The position numbers and the translations under genes are program-made. Below the pieces are notes generated by a model that saw only the letters and a program-made list of their open reading frames with translations, was not told the origin of the DNA and ran no database searches. A stretch of 6,981 bases of DNA. Source: an uncultured Collinsella sp. (lineage in GTDB: Bacteria; Actinomycetota; Coriobacteriia; Coriobacteriales; Coriobacteriaceae). Positions 6,130-6,981 of this stretch are shown here, one piece after another; the first letter of the stretch is position 1; every line of letters begins with the position of its first letter. Location of the stretch: positions 1-6,981 of the forward strand of contig CABUZD010000092.1 of assembly GCA_902495945.1 (NCBI GenBank). The letters are read 5' to 3'.

Positions 6130-6663
6130 TTACTTCAGTGCGTCGGCGCGCAGATCGACGCCGGCGGATTCGAACACGAGCGTGCGGTCGTACCACTGCT
6201 CTTTTCTAATACTCCACGCGGCGCAGTCGGTGTCCTCGTCGAGCGCTTCAACGGGCACGTCGTAGGTGTACTTGCCTTCCGCGTTTTCCACATAGGGGAT
6301 GAAGTCGGCCTCGCTCGCGGCGGCAGCCTCGTCGCCCGTGCCCATGAAGAGCTTGCCGTAGCCCGTGCCGGAAAGCGTCATCACGCAGTGCATGGAGCCG
6401 TTTTCCACGATGAGCTGGGCGTCCACAATCCTGAACATGTTCGAGCTGGAATCTACGGTGATCGGATAGGTGCCGTCGGCCACCTTGTTGGCGGTGATGG
6501 GGGCAGCGCTTGCGCCCTCGGGCGCATCGGCCGCCTGTTCGGTCTTTTCCTGGGAATCGGCATCGCTTGCCTTTGCGCTGTCGATTGAATTTCCGCCGCA
6601 GCCGGCGAGCGAGAACGCGAAAAGCGCCGCCGACAGGGCGAAGGCGAGGGTTTTCTTCAACAT
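6130..6663 (-). CDS. Small lipoprotein with a beta-rich domain related to the one on the binding protein
   Basis: 177 aa from ATG 6663. Signal sequence MLKKTLAFALSAALFAFSLA with lipobox LAGC (Cys22) marks it as a lipoprotein. An Asp/Glu/Ala-rich tether (about 24-60) follows, then a domain (about 63-168): DGTYPITV, AQLIVENGSMHCVMTLSGTG, KLFMG, FIPYVENAEGKYTYDVPV and EQWYDRTLVFESAGVDL. The order of motifs parallels the N-terminal domain of the next gene (…DG…T.SS..Y…PV…LDED…TLYFDS), so the two domains look paralogous. I do not recognise a named function. Position as first gene of the lipoprotein-importer cluster suggests a surface ligand-capture or hand-off role. The frame is open upstream to 6762, but ATG 6663 has a good Shine-Dalgarno and begins the signal peptide. 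Confidence 0.82.
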   Translation of the reverse strand: MLKKTLAFALSAALFAFSLAGCGGNSIDSAKASDADSQEKTEQAADAPEGASAAPITANKVADGTYPITVDSSSNMFRIVDAQLIVENGSMHCVMTLSGTGYGKLFMGTGDEAAAASEADFIPYVENAEGKYTYDVPVEALDEDTDCAAWSIRKEQWYDRTLVFESAGVDLRADALK

Positions 6664-6670
6664 GGAGGGG

Positions 6671-6678
6671 TTCCTTTC
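6671..6678 (-). promoter_or_regulatory. Ribosome binding site fixing the start of the small lipoprotein
   Basis: Minus-strand GAAAGGAA, with AGGAA at 6671-6675, lies 7 nt before ATG 6663. It supports this start over the more distal in-frame ATG at 6762, which falls within the inverted-repeat region. Confidence 0.75.
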
Positions 6679-6689
6679 AATCGCTTCGA

Positions 6690-6717
6690 CCGCCCGCGCC
6701 GTGCGGTGGGCGGGCGG
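6690..6717 (-). repeat. Inverted repeat (hairpin) before the small lipoprotein gene
   Basis: CCGCCCGC (6690-6697) and GCGGGCGG (6710-6717) are perfect 8-bp inverse complements with a 12-nt loop. All stem pairs are G-C. On the minus strand the hairpin ends 26 nt before ATG 6663 and about 12 nt before the Shine-Dalgarno sequence. No U-tract follows, so a classic terminator is unlikely. Confidence 0.7.
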
Positions 6718-6725
6718 GATGCGAA

Positions 6726-6772
6726 TGCAACGGGCATGCACCGTCAGTCGGGGAAGGCGCATGCCCGTTGCA
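6726..6772 (-). repeat. Perfect 14-bp inverted repeat between cbiK and the lipoprotein gene
   Basis: TGCAACGGGCATGC (6726-6739) and GCATGCCCGTTGCA (6759-6772) are exact inverse complements with a 19-nt loop. This is by far the strongest hairpin of the operon. Read in the operon's direction it is followed by TTCGCATCCC and not by a U-run. It may be an mRNA processing or stability element, or a U-less terminator after cbiK. The function is inferred only from position. Confidence 0.8.
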
Positions 6773-6798
6773 CGGGGACGCGACCGGCGCCCCCGTGC
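6770..6798 (-). repeat. 8-bp inverted repeat directly after cbiK, overlapping the 14-bp repeat
   Basis: GCACGGGG (6770-6777) and CCCCGTGC (6791-6798) are exact inverse complements with a 13-nt loop. In transcription order this hairpin forms first, 9 nt after the cbiK stop. It shares 3 bases (6770-6772) with the outer arm of the 14-bp repeat, so the two stems cannot both be complete at once. Confidence 0.6.
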
Positions 6799-6807
6799 GC
6801 GGCGAGT

Positions 6808-6981
6808 TTACAGCTTGGCGATGGCGTCGTCCACGTGCGAGACGTAGATGTCGTCGACCGCGACGTTCTGTCCCAGACCCTGGAGCAGGCACGTCACTTC
6901 GAAGCCGGCGGCCACGAACTTCGCAGCCCAGCTGTCGGGGTCGGTCTCGTCTGCCATGTCGTTGTTCGCGTGGTCGCCCGC
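6808..6981 (-). CDS. cbiK: Sirohydrochlorin cobaltochelatase CbiK-type protein, C-terminal part (runs off the window)
   Basis: 57 codons and a TAA (6808-6810) are visible; the N-terminal part lies beyond the right edge. The fragment begins AGDHANNDMADE, continues DPDSWAAKFVAAGFEVTCLL and QGLGQNVAVDDIYVSHVDDA, and ends IAKL. The 'aGDHAxNDM...DSWk...aG' run followed by 'GLGe...i..i.v.Hl..A' is the C-terminal signature of anaerobic CbiK. The His in GDHA corresponds, as I recall, to a metal-binding active-site histidine of the Salmonella enzyme. Known family role: insertion of cobalt (in vitro also iron) into sirohydrochlorin. Some homologues, such as the periplasmic form in Desulfovibrio, are exported and have been linked to haem or metal transport. 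Whether this copy has a signal peptide cannot be seen. It is on the same strand as the importer, 144 bp upstream, and probably co-transcribed. Confidence 0.87.
   Translation of the reverse strand, partial: AGDHANNDMADETDPDSWAAKFVAAGFEVTCLLQGLGQNVAVDDIYVSHVDDAIAKL

Noticed and set aside
6664..6762. N-terminal extension of the small lipoprotein from ATG 6762
   Set aside because: It would bury the signal peptide 33 residues inside the protein and runs through the inverted repeats. ATG 6663 has its own ribosome binding site.
6680..6807. Cobalamin riboswitch in the leader between cbiK and the lipoprotein gene
   Set aside because: The conserved B12-box type segments (GCCACTG and the surrounding core) are not present on either strand. 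The region is explained by simple inverted repeats.
1..6981. CRISPR array, prophage or complete insertion sequence
   Set aside because: No regularly spaced repeats, phage genes, intact transposase or terminal inverted repeats were found. The only mobile-element trace is the short IS3-like remnant.

Overview
The window reads as chromosomal DNA of a GC-rich, probably anaerobic, gut-type bacterium. The best guess is an actinobacterium of the Coriobacteriia (Collinsella-like). That guess rests on protein style, GC-rich coding and the gene set, not on a marker gene. Five complete protein genes plus one partial gene, one partial tRNA and one transposase remnant can be supported.

Left part (1 to about 2215, + strand): the 3' end of a tRNA with an encoded CCA and its intrinsic terminator. 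Next comes a YbhN/LPG_synthase_TM-type integral membrane protein (179-1486). A TetR-family regulator (1603-2214) follows, with a perfect 24-bp interrupted palindrome upstream that is a candidate autoregulatory operator.

Junction (2215-2335): 30 in-frame codons on the - strand look like the stretch just before the catalytic domain of an IS3-family OrfB transposase, cut off on both sides. This scar separates the left genes from an oppositely oriented operon with more strongly C/G-ending codons.

Right part (2336-6981, - strand, transcribed right to left): the C-terminal 57 codons of cbiK (sirohydrochlorin cobaltochelatase-type), then a 144-bp intercistronic region packed with inverted repeats. 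Four tightly packed genes follow, with gaps of 4, 4 and 0 nt. They are a small lipoprotein with a beta-rich domain, a large lipoprotein that joins a related beta-rich domain to a FecB/BtuF-type substrate-binding protein, a FecCD/BtuC-type permease, and a FecE/BtuD-type ATPase carrying an extra ~130-residue C-terminal domain. Together these look like a complete importer for an iron or cobalt chelate, or for a tetrapyrrole, associated with a tetrapyrrole chelatase. The substrate cannot be read from the sequence. The least described parts are the two paralogous surface domains and the domain fused to the ATPase.
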